Origin: Pantoea sp. GD03673
GTDB taxonomy: Bacteria; Pseudomonadota; Gammaproteobacteria; Enterobacterales; Enterobacteriaceae
Assembly (NCBI RefSeq): GCF_029844725.1
Contig: NZ_JAOCKJ010000007.1
Location: 186,001-250,000, forward strand
Direction: 5' to 3'
Length of the DNA stretch: 64,000 nt
How positions within the stretch are numbered: the stretch's first letter is position 1; every line of letters begins with the position of its first letter. The notes below the pieces were generated by a model. That model did not search any database and was not told the DNA's origin. It worked only from the letters and a program-made list of their open reading frames with translations. Below, piece by piece: positions 10,630 through 19,748 of the stretch. A program made the translations under genes and the position numbers.

Positions 10630-11751
10630 TCAGAAACGTGAGAGACGGAAGGGGGTCAGATCAAAGGAGAACGGTTTTTGCTGCGCAAATTCCGCAGCCA
10701 GCTCGCCTAAGACGCTGGCAAATTTAAAGCCGTGTCCGCTAAGGCCGGTTATCAGCAAACGATTGGGTTCACCCGGCAGCGTATCAATAATAAAGTCTTC
10801 GTCCGGGCTGAAATCGTAGCTGCAGGCTTCGCCATGCAGACAGACGCCGACGCCGGGTAGGAACTGACGGAGGAAGCCAAAGGCTTCACTGCCATCGGCT
10901 GCCACCGCGCCAAACGGTTTACGGTCAGCTGGCTGCTGCATGACCTGCCCGCCATCATGGCGACCCACCTTCAGCGCGTTGTTATCCGCCGGGAAGCCAT
11001 AGAACTGACTGCCATCTGCCATTTCAACCGTGAAGCCAGGAAACTTGTTATTCTCGCTGTAGCGGCCATCTGCCTGATACCAGGCAAAGACCTTGCGGGT
11101 AGGGGTGACCGGCAGGTCAGGGACTAACTTTCCGACCCAGGTGCCAGCGCTTATCAGCATTTTGCGGCCCCGGTAGATGCCATCCAGGGTTGTGACCTGT
11201 TGCAGGTCACCATCACGACCAATCTCTGAAACCGGGCAGTTAAACAGCTGCGCACAGCCCGCCTGCTCCGCGAGCTGGATCCAGCTGCGAACCGCCTGTT
11301 CACATTTCAGAAAACCTGACTGTGGCTCAAAGACGCCCAGATAACCCTCCGGGACGTTGATTTGCGGCCAGCGCTTACGCACTTCATTGGGCTGCATCAC
11401 GTCGATATTGAGCTGCCAGCGGGTCGCGCTGTCAATAACGTTGCGGATAAAGGGAGAGTGATTCGGGGCAAGGTTAAGCACGCCGCTGCGATGCATGATG
11501 CGCTCCCCGGCGCGCTGTTCAAGCTCATCCCACAGCGTCTGCGCCCGCAGAACCAGCGGAACATAACGTTCGCCTTCACCGTAAGCGTGACGAATCAGCC
11601 GGCTCTCGCCATGGTGCGTACCCTGATTGTGGGGAGGATGGGCGCTGTCGATCATCAGTACCGATAAACCCGCCTGGGTGGCATAGTAGCCTGCCGCCGC
11701 GCCGACTGAGCCGCTGCCGACGACGATAAGATCATAAATCATGGTAACCAA
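10630..11751 (-). CDS. solA: N-methyl-L-tryptophan oxidase SolA
   Basis: SolA is a flavin oxidase that demethylates N-methyl-tryptophan and other N-methyl amino acids, producing formaldehyde and hydrogen peroxide. The N-terminal dinucleotide-binding motif is [17 protein letters not shown]. Conserved substrate-side segments are [22 protein letters not shown] (in two parts) and [19 protein letters not shown]. The Cys in [14 protein letters not shown] is the expected site of covalent FAD attachment in the monomeric sarcosine oxidase family. The start could be the given M or the M three residues on (11742, MIYDLIVVG), which matches the E. coli start better. Confidence 0.94.
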   Translation of the reverse strand: MVTMIYDLIVVGSGSVGAAAGYYATQAGLSVLMIDSAHPPHNQGTHHGESRLIRHAYGEGERYVPLVLRAQTLWDELEQRAGERIMHRSGVLNLAPNHSPFIRNVIDSATRWQLNIDVMQPNEVRKRWPQINVPEGYLGVFEPQSGFLKCEQAVRSWIQLAEQAGCAQLFNCPVSEIGRDGDLQQVTTLDGIYRGRKMLISAGTWVGKLVPDLPVTPTRKVFAWYQADGRYSENNKFPGFTVEMADGSQFYGFPADNNALKVGRHDGGQVMQQPADRKPFGAVAADGSEAFGFLRQFLPGVGVCLHGEACSYDFSPDEDFIIDTLPGEPNRLLITGLSGHGFKFASVLGELAAEFAQQKPFSFDLTPFRLSRF

Positions 11752-11796
11752 GCTCTATAAGAGACAGATAATCAAAAGCATACCAGAAACAGAAAC

Positions 11797-11822
11797 GAAA
11801 AAGGCACCCCTGAGGGCGCCTC
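11797..11822 (-). terminator. Terminator between bssS and solA
   Basis: The stem AGGC-A-CCC / GGG-C-GCCT has one mismatch and is followed on the minus strand by a T-run (forward AAAAA). It lies 17 bp past the bssS stop and upstream of solA. Confidence 0.65.
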
Positions 11823-11838
11823 TTTGATGCGGCAGACG

Positions 11839-12093
11839 TTAGTGCTTGTTAAGGTGTCGTTCTGGTTGCTCGGCTGATTCTATCTTGGCGATGCCCGCTT
11901 CGAGGATCGAGATAAACTGCCTTGCCACATCCGTTGTCAGCCAGTAGGTCGGGCCAACATCCGCTTCTTCTTCTTTTTGATCCTGCGACGACAGCGAGTG
12001 CAGGCGGATCATCATGGCGTCATAGCTATCAACGGTACTGATATCCCAGCCCACCAGTGGGTGAGTCTGTATAACATCTTTTCTTCTGTCCAT
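11839..12093 (-). CDS. bssS: Biofilm formation regulator BssS
   Basis: BssS is a small cytosolic protein reported in E. coli to affect biofilm formation through indole and autoinducer-2 signalling; its biochemistry is unknown. The 84-residue product keeps VIQTHPLVGWDISTVDSYDA and WLTTDVARQFISILEAGIAK almost unchanged. The linker between them is divergent, with a run of acidic residues (KEEEADVG). The ribosome site GGAGG lies just upstream of the start on the minus strand. Confidence 0.93.
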   Translation of the reverse strand: MDRRKDVIQTHPLVGWDISTVDSYDAMMIRLHSLSSQDQKEEEADVGPTYWLTTDVARQFISILEAGIAKIESAEQPERHLNKH

Positions 12094-12263
12094 TATAACC
12101 TCCTTATTACTCGTTAAACGAAGTGCATGATGAGGTTCAATGCGGCTTTTTTATTCCAATAGCGAAACAATTATAACAGTAAACCTGGATATCACTGTTT
12201 AAAAAAGGCCGTGAGTCAGCTTCTCACAGAATATTCGCGTTTGAAAGGAGGGCGTTGAAAAAT

Positions 12264-12291
12264 AAAATGCCTGACGGGCAGGCATTTTTAT
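12264..12291 (-). terminator. Terminator hairpin after small ORF 12340-12612
   Basis: The stem AAATGCCTG / CAGGCATTT with a short loop has T-runs on both strands. On the minus strand it would end the gene at 12340-12612. Confidence 0.7.
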
Positions 12292-12339
12292 CACTATTCA
12301 ATGAGCAGGCAAAAAGCGGGTTGAGCCGTATAAGCGGGC

Positions 12340-12612
12340 TTACAGCGTCGGGGTCTCCGGCACGATGCCGCCGCCGCGCTTTTGCAGTGTATCTGCCAGA
12401 CGGGCAAAGTGCTGCTGAAGCTGTTCATCATGGTTTTGATTTTGGGCTTCCAGCGACAGATTGTGCACCAGCAGCTGACTGGCACGATCGTCAAGACAGA
12501 AAATCAGACTGGAAAAGGCCGTTTCCAGCACCGTTAAACGACGCTGCTGATCACCAATCAGTGCTAACAACTCACCAAAGGTCATCGCCTCTTCCGGTTT
12601 ATCAGTAGTCAT
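12340..12612 (-). CDS. Hypothetical small helical protein (possible IraP- or YecF-like)
   Basis: I cannot assign a name with certainty. The 90-residue product is mostly predicted helix: MTFGELLALIGDQQRRLTVL, then LETAFSSLIFCLDDRASQLL, then a Gln-rich helix (QNQNHDEQLQQHFARL), ending in the flexible tail RGGGIVPETPTL. The layout, a leucine heptad-like helix with a central conserved-looking block, recalls small regulators such as the RpoS-stabilising anti-adaptor IraP or the DUF2594 protein YecF. The similarity is weak and unproven. A very good ribosome site, AGGAGGTG, sits 8 nt before the ATG, and a terminator follows, so the gene is very probably real and well translated. It lies between bssS and dinI. 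Confidence 0.75.
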   Translation of the reverse strand: MTTDKPEEAMTFGELLALIGDQQRRLTVLETAFSSLIFCLDDRASQLLVHNLSLEAQNQNHDEQLQQHFARLADTLQKRGGGIVPETPTL

Positions 12613-12719
12613 GGTGTCGCACCTCCTGTTATGCGTGACGAGCGCAAGGATAGGGCATTGATCATTAAGAGTCTAGATGCAGGAGGGGGGAAGTGCGAGA
12701 GGGGAGAAAAGATAAAAAA

Positions 12720-12745
12720 ACCGGGTGGCGACACCCGGAAAAAAA
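12720..12745 (-). terminator. Terminator after dinI
   Basis: The stem CCGGGTG-GCGA-CACCCGG is flanked by A-runs and T-runs (A-rich on both sides of the forward strand). It follows the dinI stop on the minus strand. Confidence 0.75.
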
Positions 12746-12757
12746 GCACAGTGGCGG

Positions 12758-13003
12758 TTAATCAGTAATGAACCAGTCGTCAGCGCTTTCCCACGTTTGC
12801 TGCAGGATCTCGCTGATCTGGTCGCGCGTCTCTTTTCCACCGCCCAGCACGCTGAGATTGTTGGCACTGGCATAACGAACCTTGACGTGATTGGTCGAGT
12901 CAGGGAACTGTTCATCAATGCGGCGCGATAATTCATCGCTGAGTGCTTCTATCGCACCAGCAGGAAGAGGTCGGGTATTGGATACGGTAATTTCAACGCG
13001 CAT
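12758..13003 (-). CDS. dinI: DNA damage-inducible protein I
   Basis: DinI modulates the SOS response by binding RecA filaments; it stabilises them and limits UmuD processing. The 81-residue product matches E. coli DinI throughout (PLPAGAIEALSDELSRRI, VRYASANNLSVLGG, ISEILQQTWESADDWF). The acidic C-terminal helix that mimics DNA against RecA is present. A near-consensus LexA box lies about 20 bp upstream of the ATG, which fits strong SOS control. Confidence 0.97.
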   Translation of the reverse strand: MRVEITVSNTRPLPAGAIEALSDELSRRIDEQFPDSTNHVKVRYASANNLSVLGGGKETRDQISEILQQTWESADDWFITD

Positions 13004-13021
13004 AATAGCCTCCGGTTAAGA

Positions 13022-13041
13022 TACTGTATATATTTACAGTA
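13022..13041 (-). promoter_or_regulatory. LexA (SOS) box of dinI
   Basis: The sequence TACTGTATATATTTACAGTA carries CTGT-N8-ACAG with an AT-only spacer and flanking TA, very close to the LexA consensus. It sits directly upstream of dinI. Confidence 0.93.
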
Positions 13042-13065
13042 TTCATTTGCCGGAGGCAAGTAAAA

Positions 13066-14109
13066 TTATGCGATACGCCAGTTCAGCGTTTCACCGGCCA
13101 GGAACGGCACCAGCGAGTGGCTGCCGAGCGCAATGGACTCTGGCACCTGCCACGGCTCACGGACCAGCGTGATCGTTCCCTCATTCAGCGGCAGACCGTA
13201 AAAACGCGGGCCATTTTCAGAGCAGAAGGCTTCAAAATGTTCCAGCGCATTCAGCTCTTCAAAAACGGTGGCGTAGGCGGGCAATGACGTCGGCGCATTG
13301 AACACCCCGGCGCAACCGCAGCTGGCCTCTTTGAGATGACGCAGATGCGGCGCGGTGTCGGTGCCTAAGAAGAAGCGCGGATGACCGCTCGCCACAACGC
13401 GGCGCAGCGCCTCCTGGTGCACATTACGCTTGAGGATCGGCAGGCAGTAAAGGTGCGGACGAATGCCGCCCACCAGCATGTGGTTACGGTTAAACATCAG
13501 ATGCTGCGGGGTAATGGTCGCGCCCAGTGTCTCATCGGCACTGGCAACATACTCAGCGGCGTCCTGCGTGGTGATGTGCTCCATGACCACTTTCAGTGCC
13601 GGAAACTGGCTGCGCAGCGGCACCATCACCGTTTCGATAAACCGGGCTTCACGATCAAAGATGTCGACATGCGCATCGGTCACTTCGCCATGAATCAGCA
13701 GTGGCATACCGAGCTTCTGCATCCGCTCCAGCACGCGGGCAATCGAAGCGATGTTGGTCACGCCATGACTGGAGTTGGTGGTAGCGTGCGCCGGGTAGAG
13801 TTTGGCTGCGGTGAACAGGCCGGAAGTGAAACCGCGCTCAAGCTCATCGGGATCCAGCGAGTCGGTCAGATAGCAGGTCATCAGCGGCGTAAACGCGTGA
13901 TCGGCGGGCAGTACCGCCAGAATGCGATCGCGGTACGCTTCACCTGCCGCCACGCTGGTTACCGGGGGCACAAGGTTGGGCATCACAATGGCACGACCAT
14001 TCACCGCGCTGGTATAGGGCAGGACCGTTTTGAGCATCTCATCGTCACGCAGATGAATATGCCAGTCGTCAGGGCGACGCAGGGTAAGTTGCTGAGGTTG
14101 TGCTGTCAT
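13066..14109 (-). CDS. pyrC: Dihydroorotase
   Basis: PyrC is the cytosolic zinc enzyme that interconverts carbamoyl-aspartate and dihydroorotate in pyrimidine synthesis. The product has 347 residues (E. coli 348). Zinc ligands H17 and H19 lie in [10 protein letters not shown], and the carboxylated bridging lysine is K103 in [16 protein letters not shown]. Further metal-site His residues lie in LIHGEV and VMEHIT, and the active-site Asp in FLGTDTAPH. The start [10 protein letters not shown] has GGAG 9 nt upstream; the open frame to 14166 is leader. A CTP-type switch leader and a PurR-like box precede the gene. Confidence 0.97.
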   Translation of the reverse strand: MTAQPQQLTLRRPDDWHIHLRDDEMLKTVLPYTSAVNGRAIVMPNLVPPVTSVAAGEAYRDRILAVLPADHAFTPLMTCYLTDSLDPDELERGFTSGLFTAAKLYPAHATTNSSHGVTNIASIARVLERMQKLGMPLLIHGEVTDAHVDIFDREARFIETVMVPLRSQFPALKVVMEHITTQDAAEYVASADETLGATITPQHLMFNRNHMLVGGIRPHLYCLPILKRNVHQEALRRVVASGHPRFFLGTDTAPHLRHLKEASCGCAGVFNAPTSLPAYATVFEELNALEHFEAFCSENGPRFYGLPLNEGTITLVREPWQVPESIALGSHSLVPFLAGETLNWRIA

Positions 14110-14167
14110 CAGTGAAGCTCCGGCAGAAGGAAAACAAAAGGCGTGTTTTGGCCGGGGTCTAAGCATA
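14110..14167 (-). promoter_or_regulatory. pyrC promoter and pyrimidine-responsive leader hairpin
   Basis: On the minus strand a -10 element TATGCT (14167-14162) is followed by TAGACCCCGGC, so transcription can start within a C-C-C-C-G-G run. A leader CCGGC (14151-14155) can pair with GCCGG (14120-14124), which overlaps the GGAG ribosome site. This is the layout known for enteric pyrC. Starts at C under high CTP keep the hairpin and block translation; starts at G under low CTP drop the 5' arm. The start sites are inferred. Confidence 0.75.
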
Positions 14168-14174
14168 AGGATTC

Positions 14175-14190
14175 AGGCAACCGTTTGCAC
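14175..14190 (-). promoter_or_regulatory. PurR-like operator upstream of pyrC
   Basis: The sequence AGGCAACCGTTTGCAC (minus strand GTGCAAACGGTTGCCT) is a near-palindrome close to the PurR consensus ACGCAAACGTTTGCGT. It lies just upstream of the pyrC -10 region; pyrC is a known PurR target in E. coli. Confidence 0.65.
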
Positions 14191-14210
14191 CTGCTTTTTA
14201 TGCAGGCCGT

Positions 14211-14236
14211 GAAAATCCGCGCCGGGTGGCGCGGAA
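14211..14236 (-). terminator. Terminator after yceB
   Basis: The 8-bp GC-rich stem TCCGCGCC / GGCGCGGA has a GGGT loop and is followed on the minus strand by TTTT. Confidence 0.7.
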
Positions 14237-14243
14237 ATCGGGA

Positions 14244-14810
14244 TTATTGCGTAAAGGGGATAACCAGTTCGCCAGGCTTCACTTCCAGGCCTTTGGCGAA
14301 TTTCTTCGCCAGCGATTCGCCTTTGCTGCGGTCAGCGCTGAGCATATAGGCGGGTTTTTGATCAAAGTAGCTTTTCAGCGACTGATTCAGGTAAGGTGTC
14401 AGCGTCTTCATGATGGCGGCCATTTTATCCGGGGCCACCTGGGCATCAACAATCTCCAGATCGCGCAGATAAATGGCGCCCTGCTGCGGGTCATAGACCG
14501 GCTGGGCACGCATCTTCAGCTGCATATCGGCCTGCTGCGGGCCAAACAGCGAGGTCACGTTGATTTTTGCGTTACCGGAGAGCGTCACTTTACCCGGCTC
14601 TTCACGGCCAATCTGGCTGGTCAGGTTGTTCAGCACGATGTGCGCGTTAACCAGCCCGGACACCCCAATGTCTTTCTCGTAGTTGTTGTGCTTCTGCAGC
14701 GCCTGGTTTACTTCCTGTTCGCTGATGGTGTATTGCGTCAGTTGATTACAGCCACTTAGCAGCAGCGCCATCAGCAGGGCAGTCAGCCCGAAAAAAGCCT
14801 TTTTCATCAC
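14244..14810 (-). CDS. yceB: YceB family lipoprotein
   Basis: Outer-membrane-type lipoprotein of the DUF1439 group; function unknown. The signal peptide MMKKAFFGLTALLMALLLSG ends in the lipobox LSGC with Cys at residue 21. The mature part contains QYTISEQEVNQALQKHNNYE and LEIVDAQVAPDKMAAIMKTL, typical of the E. coli protein (186 residues there, 188 here). It is followed by its own terminator and precedes pyrC in the same direction, so the two are separate transcription units. Confidence 0.93.
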   Translation of the reverse strand: MMKKAFFGLTALLMALLLSGCNQLTQYTISEQEVNQALQKHNNYEKDIGVSGLVNAHIVLNNLTSQIGREEPGKVTLSGNAKINVTSLFGPQQADMQLKMRAQPVYDPQQGAIYLRDLEIVDAQVAPDKMAAIMKTLTPYLNQSLKSYFDQKPAYMLSADRSKGESLAKKFAKGLEVKPGELVIPFTQ

Positions 14811-14922
14811 TCTTATCCTGAATATCAGAGCCCATTACCAGGCCATAGCCTGCCTGAATGCGTGCCGGGTGTCATCAGGAAAGGGATGAGAAACGCCGCT
14901 GCGTCTCTCATCGGAGGGGGGA

Positions 14923-15567
14923 CTAATGGGCTATGGAAGAAAGCAGATTGACCTGGGTCTGTTTAGCCATGTTATCGCGGTAGTCCGCGACCCGGCTTGG
15001 CCAGTCGATACCGGCGACCAGCGTCAGCGAGCGCAGCAGCGGGAAAAGATTAAAATCATCTTCCGACAGCTCGCCGTTGACCGCATTGGGCTGAACGATG
15101 CATTTGTCCAGCTTGCGCAAATCTTCACTGACATTTTTAATCAGGCCTGCCGAGTGACTTTTCAGCGTATCGAAATCACCGATGCTCTTTTTTTTGCTGC
15201 GGAAATAGGCCCGTGCCTCAGGGGTAGCGAATTCGGCAAATGACGCTTCAGCAATGCGTGGCAGCAGCAGTTTATTGACATAGCTGTTCATGTGACGCAA
15301 CCAGTCGCTGATGGCCGGATTCAGCGCACCGGTGATCAGTGGCGCGCCATCCTGCTGATCGACGTAATGCACAATCTCCATGCTCTCAGGCATCGCGCTG
15401 CCATCCTGCTTTTGCAGAATCGGCGCCATTTTCTGCCCAATCAGCCGTTTTGGCGTCTCTTCATCGTCGTTGAGCATCACCACCAGCTCAACCGGCTTAT
15501 TTTTCAGACCAAAAATCATTCGCGCTTTAACGCAGAAAGGACAGTGGTCATAGATATAAAGTTTCAT
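14923..15567 (-). CDS. grxB: Glutaredoxin 2
   Basis: GrxB is the large monomeric glutaredoxin with a glutathione S-transferase fold; it uses glutathione to reduce protein and small-molecule disulfides. The N-terminal thioredoxin-like domain carries the dithiol site C9-PF-C12 in YDHCPFCVKARM. The cis-Pro region is QKMAPILQKQDG and the GSH-binding segment is MPESMEIVHYVD. An all-helical C-terminal domain follows. The start MKLYIYDH matches E. coli (215 residues there, 214 here). The frame is open upstream to 15615, but those codons are leader. K-12 has mdtH between grxB and rimJ; here there is no gene in that gap. Confidence 0.96.
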   Translation of the reverse strand: MKLYIYDHCPFCVKARMIFGLKNKPVELVVMLNDDEETPKRLIGQKMAPILQKQDGSAMPESMEIVHYVDQQDGAPLITGALNPAISDWLRHMNSYVNKLLLPRIAEASFAEFATPEARAYFRSKKKSIGDFDTLKSHSAGLIKNVSEDLRKLDKCIVQPNAVNGELSEDDFNLFPLLRSLTLVAGIDWPSRVADYRDNMAKQTQVNLLSSIAH

Positions 15568-15853
15568 CCTGATCTCCCGGACTTTACAGGTTTGATGTTT
15601 AACAGAGTGAATCAATTCATCCTGTTTTCGGGCGCGTTAAAAAGTATGGAAGAGATTACCCTGCAGGGCAAACCAGCCGGTCCGACGCGCGACCAGGGCA
15701 GGGCGAACTGACGGTTTTCGCTGCGATAACAGAGTAAAATCAACCTCTTTATGGCTAAACCGCTGTAACGTTTTACCGCAGCTCAGGCGGCGGTTATAGT
15801 GAAAGCCGGGTAATGACGGCTTTCACTAACAGCCATTGATTTCAGGAGTCAGG

Positions 15854-16447
15854 ATGTTTGGCTATCGTTCTGCCGCGCCCAGGGTGCGATTAACGACCGA
15901 TCGTCTGGTGGTCCGTCTGGTTCACGAACGTGATGCCTGGCGAATGGCAGATTACTATTCGGAAAACCGCCTGTTTTTAAAACCGTGGGAGCCGGTGCGC
16001 GACGACAGCCACTGCTACCCGTCGGGCTGGCAGGCGCGCCTCGGGCTGATTTCCGACATGCATAAGCAGGGTTCGGCCTTTTATTTCATTTTAATGGACA
16101 GCGATGAAACCGAAGTGCGGGGCGTGGCGAACTTCAGCAATGTGCTGCGCGGTTCCTTCCACGCCTGCTATCTCGGCTATTCACTGGGTGAAAAGTGGCA
16201 GGGGCAGGGGCTGATGTTCGAAGCGTTGCAGTCGGCTATCCGCTATATGCAGCGCCAGCAGCATATTCACCGCATTATGGCGAACTACATGCCGCACAAT
16301 CAGCGCAGCGGCGATCTGCTGGCGCGACTCGGTTTTGAGAAAGAGGGGTACGCGAAAGACTATCTGCTGATTGACGGACGCTGGCAGGATCACGTGCTGA
16401 CCGCCTTAACCCTGCGGGAATGGACGCCTGACCGGCGTGGACAATAA
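15854..16447 (+). CDS. rimJ: Ribosomal protein S5 alanine N-acetyltransferase RimJ
   Basis: RimJ is a GNAT acetyltransferase that acetylates the N-terminal alanine of ribosomal protein S5 and helps small-subunit maturation. The 197-residue protein has [20 protein letters not shown] at the N-terminus. The acetyl-CoA loop lies in [15 protein letters not shown], and [20 protein letters not shown] is also present. The start MFGYRS has AGGAG about 6 nt upstream; an upstream in-frame ATG-like start at 15836 would add six unsupported residues. Its 3' end overlaps the longest open frame of yceH but not the yceH start chosen here. Confidence 0.96.
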   Translation: MFGYRSAAPRVRLTTDRLVVRLVHERDAWRMADYYSENRLFLKPWEPVRDDSHCYPSGWQARLGLISDMHKQGSAFYFILMDSDETEVRGVANFSNVLRGSFHACYLGYSLGEKWQGQGLMFEALQSAIRYMQRQQHIHRIMANYMPHNQRSGDLLARLGFEKEGYAKDYLLIDGRWQDHVLTALTLREWTPDRRGQ

Positions 16448-16460
16448 TGAGGATGTGAGC

Positions 16461-17099
16461 ATGAAGATGGCTTTATCGGCGCAGGCGTTGCGCGTGCTGG
16501 GCTGCCTGCTGGAGAAGCAGGTCACCACGCCGGAGCAGTATCCCCTGTCACTGAATGGCGTCGTGGTCGCCTGTAATCAGAAATCGAATCGCGAGCCGGT
16601 GATGGAGCTGAGTGAAAGCGAGGTTCAGAATCAGCTCGATCAGCTGGAAAAACGGCATCTGATCACCGGCAGCAGCGCCGCCGGACAGCGGGTGGTGAAA
16701 TATGAGCAGCGTTTCTGTAACTCGGCTTTTGGCACCCTGAAGCTGAGCAGCGCAGAAGTTGCCCTGCTGACCCTGCTGCTGCTGCGCGGCCCCCAGACGC
16801 CGGGCGAACTGCGTACCCGCAGCGGGCGTCTGCACGAATTCAGTGACGTCAGCGACGTTGAGCAGACGCTGGAGGGGTTGCTGCAGCGTGACGACAGTGC
16901 CCGGGTCATCCGTCTGGTGCGTGAGCCGGGCAAGCGTGAAAGCCGTTTCATGCATCTGCTGGGTGATGAAAGCGATCAGCCACAGGCCGCTGACGCGCCG
17001 GACGAGCAGCGCGATCTGGCAGCGCGCGTCACCACGCTGGAGCAGCAGGTCGCCGCGCTTCAGGCACAACTGACTCATTTGCTGCAACCGGAGAGCTGA
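16461..17099 (+). CDS. yceH: YceH family protein (DUF480)
   Basis: Conserved protein of unknown function with a tandem winged-helix-like fold. The text [57 protein letters not shown] and [13 protein letters not shown] is characteristic. A C-terminal coiled-coil ([19 protein letters not shown]) ends the protein. I chose the ATG at 16461 ([11 protein letters not shown]), with TGAGG 8 nt upstream, over the upstream ATG at 16437. It is one base from mviM, so the two genes are co-transcribed, probably with rimJ. Confidence 0.94.
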   Translation: MKMALSAQALRVLGCLLEKQVTTPEQYPLSLNGVVVACNQKSNREPVMELSESEVQNQLDQLEKRHLITGSSAAGQRVVKYEQRFCNSAFGTLKLSSAEVALLTLLLLRGPQTPGELRTRSGRLHEFSDVSDVEQTLEGLLQRDDSARVIRLVREPGKRESRFMHLLGDESDQPQAADAPDEQRDLAARVTTLEQQVAALQAQLTHLLQPES

Positions 17100-17100
17100 A

Positions 17101-18021
17101 ATGACATTACGGATTGGCGTGGTGGGATTAGGCGGTATCGCGCAGAAAGCCTGGCTGCCGGTGCTGTCGGCGGCGACGGACTGGACGCTGGTGGGCGCAT
17201 TTTCCCCGAATCAGGCCAAAGCCCGCCCGATCTGCGACAGCTATCGCATGCAATGCTTTGGCTCGCTGGATGCCTTAGCCGCAGCCTGCGACGCGGTCTT
17301 TGTCCACAGCAGCACCGCCACGCACTATGACGTGGTCAGGGCGCTGCTGCTGGCAGGAAAAGATGTCTGCGTCGACAAGCCGCTGGCTGAAACCCTGGAG
17401 CAGGCTGAGGCGCTGGTGGCGCTGGCAGAAAAGCATCAGCGTAAACTGATGGTGGCGTTTAACCGCCGCTTTGCCCCGCGCTATCAGCAGCTGCGGGCAG
17501 AGATGGCTGACGCCGCCTCTTTGCGGATCGAAAAACACCGCAGCGACAGCGTCGGGCCGCGGGATCTTCGCTTTACTCTGCTCGATGACTACCTGCATGT
17601 GGTGGACACCGCCCTCTGGCTGGGCGGCAAGCCTGTTCGCCAGATTCAGGGACGTATTGAGACCAACGAGCAGGGGCAAATGCGCTATGCCGAACACCAT
17701 TTCGCTGCTGAAGGCTTAACGATCACCACCAGTATGCACCGGCGCGCAGGCAGCCAGCGTGAACGGGTGAGCGCGGTGTGTGACGGTAAGTGCATCGACA
17801 TCAGCGAGATGCGCGACTGGCAGGAAGAGCGCAGTGACGGCCTGCTGATTACGCCACCCCCCGCCTGGCAGAGCCATCTGGCCCAGCGCGGTTTCAGCGG
17901 TGCGGCACGCCATTTTATCGACTGCGTGCAAAATCAGACGAAGCCTGAAACCAGCGGTGAGCAGGCCCTGATGGCGCAGCGTGTGGTGGAAAAACTGTGG
18001 CGTGAGGCGACGCAGGAATAA
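17101..18021 (+). CDS. mviM: Gfo/Idh/MocA family oxidoreductase MviM
   Basis: Putative NAD(P)-dependent oxidoreductase of unknown substrate. The N-terminal Rossmann fold has GVVGLGGIAQKAWLP, and the sugar-dehydrogenase family Lys-Pro motif is K93-P94 in VCVDKPLAET. The C-terminal half carries DDYLHVVDTALWLGG. In E. coli it lies directly upstream of murJ and was named as a virulence locus in Salmonella, although that phenotype belongs mainly to murJ. It begins one base after the yceH stop. Confidence 0.94.
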   Translation: MTLRIGVVGLGGIAQKAWLPVLSAATDWTLVGAFSPNQAKARPICDSYRMQCFGSLDALAAACDAVFVHSSTATHYDVVRALLLAGKDVCVDKPLAETLEQAEALVALAEKHQRKLMVAFNRRFAPRYQQLRAEMADAASLRIEKHRSDSVGPRDLRFTLLDDYLHVVDTALWLGGKPVRQIQGRIETNEQGQMRYAEHHFAAEGLTITTSMHRRAGSQRERVSAVCDGKCIDISEMRDWQEERSDGLLITPPPAWQSHLAQRGFSGAARHFIDCVQNQTKPETSGEQALMAQRVVEKLWREATQE

Positions 18022-18141
18022 CGCCTTGTAACACTCCGTGCTGGTCATTTCCCTCCGTGGCAGTAGACTGTCGCCGGGCACCTCGGGTGCCCGCGCTAAT
18101 TCTCCTTTTTTGCCGATTCTTTTCAGGATGCGCCGTCAATT

Positions 18142-19680
18142 ATGAATTTGTTGAAATCGCTGGCAGCGGTCAGTTCGATGACCCTGTTTTCCCGCGTACT
18201 GGGCTTTGCCCGTGATGCCATTGTGGCGCGGGTGTTTGGTGCCGGAATGGCGACCGATGCCTTCTTTGTTGCGTTTAAACTGCCCAATCTGCTACGCCGT
18301 ATTTTTGCGGAAGGCGCATTTTCTCAGGCGTTTGTGCCGATTCTGGCTGAATATAAAAGCAAGCAGGGTGAAGAGGCGACGAAACTGTTTCTGGCTTACG
18401 TCTCTGGTCTGCTGACGCTGGCCCTGGCGCTGGTCACGGTAGCCGGGATGATCGCTGCGCCCTGGGTCATCATGGTCACGGCCCCGGGATTTGCCGACAG
18501 TGCCGATAAGTTTGCGCTGACCAGCTCGCTGCTGCGGGTGACGTTCCCTTACATTATGCTGATTTCGCTGGCCTCGCTGGCGGGGGCCGTACTGAACACC
18601 TGGAATCGCTTCTCGGTTCCGGCGTTTGCGCCAACCCTGCTGAATGTCAGCATGATTGGCTTTGCGCTGTTTGCTGCGCCGCACTTCCATCCCCCGGTGA
18701 TGGCGCTGGCCTGGGCGGTAGTCGCGGGCGGTGTGCTGCAACTCGGCTATCAGCTTCCTCACCTGAAGAAGCTGGGAATGCTGGTGCTGCCGCGCCTGAA
18801 TCTGCGTGACGCAGGCGTGTGGCGGGTCATGCGCCAGATGGGACCCGCTATTCTGGGCGTTTCCGTCAGTCAGATCTCACTGATCATCAACACCATCTTC
18901 GCCTCGTTTCTGGTTTCGGGTTCGGTTTCCTGGATGTACTACGCGGATCGCCTGATGGAGTTTCCCTCCGGTGTGCTGGGCGTGGCGCTGGGCACCATTC
19001 TGCTGCCGTCGCTGGCGAAAAGTTTTGCCAGCGGCAACCATGACGAATATTCCCGACTGATGGACTGGGGGCTGCGCCTCTGCTTCCTGCTGGCGCTGCC
19101 GAGTGCCGTGGCGCTGGGTATGCTCTCCGGCCCGCTGACCGTGGCGCTGTTCCAGTACGGTAAATTCACCGCGTTTGATGCACTGATGACGCAGCGTGCG
19201 CTGATCGCCTACTCTGTCGGACTGATGGGACTGATTGTGGTCAAGGTGCTGGCACCGGGCTTCTATTCCCGCCAGGACATTAAAACGCCGGTTAAAATTG
19301 CGATGGTCACGCTGGTTATGACGCAGCTCATGAACCTGGCGTTTATTGGTCCGCTGAAACATGCCGGTCTGTCTCTGTCGATTGGCCTGGCGGCCTGTCT
19401 GAATGCGTCGCTGCTCTACTGGCAACTGCGTAAGAAGAATATCTTTATGCCGCAGCCGGGCTGGAGCAGCTTCCTGCTCCGCCTGCTGATCGCCGTGCTG
19501 GCGATGGCCGGGGCGCTGTTTGCCATGCTGCAGTGGATGCCAGCCTGGGAACAGGGCTCAATGCTGTGGCGACTGCTGCGTCTGGCGGCGGTCTGTGCCA
19601 TTGGCGGCGGGGCCTATTTCCTGGCGCTGGGGCTGCTGGGCTTCCGGCTGCGCGACTATGCGCGGCGCACGGTGGTCTGA
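18142..19680 (+). CDS. murJ: Lipid II flippase MurJ
   Basis: MurJ flips the peptidoglycan precursor lipid II across the inner membrane and is essential in E. coli. The 512-residue protein has about 14 membrane helices of the MOP superfamily. It starts [21 protein letters not shown] with [15 protein letters not shown], where the conserved arginines line the central cavity. [21 protein letters not shown] is also present. A terminator follows that also serves the convergent flgN. The 120-bp gap to mviM may hold its own promoter. Confidence 0.97.
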   Translation: MNLLKSLAAVSSMTLFSRVLGFARDAIVARVFGAGMATDAFFVAFKLPNLLRRIFAEGAFSQAFVPILAEYKSKQGEEATKLFLAYVSGLLTLALALVTVAGMIAAPWVIMVTAPGFADSADKFALTSSLLRVTFPYIMLISLASLAGAVLNTWNRFSVPAFAPTLLNVSMIGFALFAAPHFHPPVMALAWAVVAGGVLQLGYQLPHLKKLGMLVLPRLNLRDAGVWRVMRQMGPAILGVSVSQISLIINTIFASFLVSGSVSWMYYADRLMEFPSGVLGVALGTILLPSLAKSFASGNHDEYSRLMDWGLRLCFLLALPSAVALGMLSGPLTVALFQYGKFTAFDALMTQRALIAYSVGLMGLIVVKVLAPGFYSRQDIKTPVKIAMVTLVMTQLMNLAFIGPLKHAGLSLSIGLAACLNASLLYWQLRKKNIFMPQPGWSSFLLRLLIAVLAMAGALFAMLQWMPAWEQGSMLWRLLRLAAVCAIGGGAYFLALGLLGFRLRDYARRTVV

Positions 19681-19705
19681 GGCTGGTCATAAAACAAGAC
19701 AATAA

Positions 19706-19735
19706 AAAATCCCGCGCCTGGCGGGATTTTTTTTC
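19706..19735. terminator. Bidirectional terminator between murJ and flgN
   Basis: The stem AATCCCGC / GCGGGATT has A- and T-runs on both sides, suited to both the rightward murJ and the leftward flgN transcripts. Confidence 0.85.
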
Positions 19736-19748
19736 GCTATTTTTCGGC

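Noticed and set aside
13381-14115. 244-codon plus-strand ORF over pyrC
   Set aside because: Fully antisense to pyrC with no ribosome site or known relatives.
14865-14915. GATGAGA inverted repeat after grxB as terminator
   Set aside because: The stem is interrupted with a long loop and the following tract is only weakly T-rich; evidence too thin to list as a feature.
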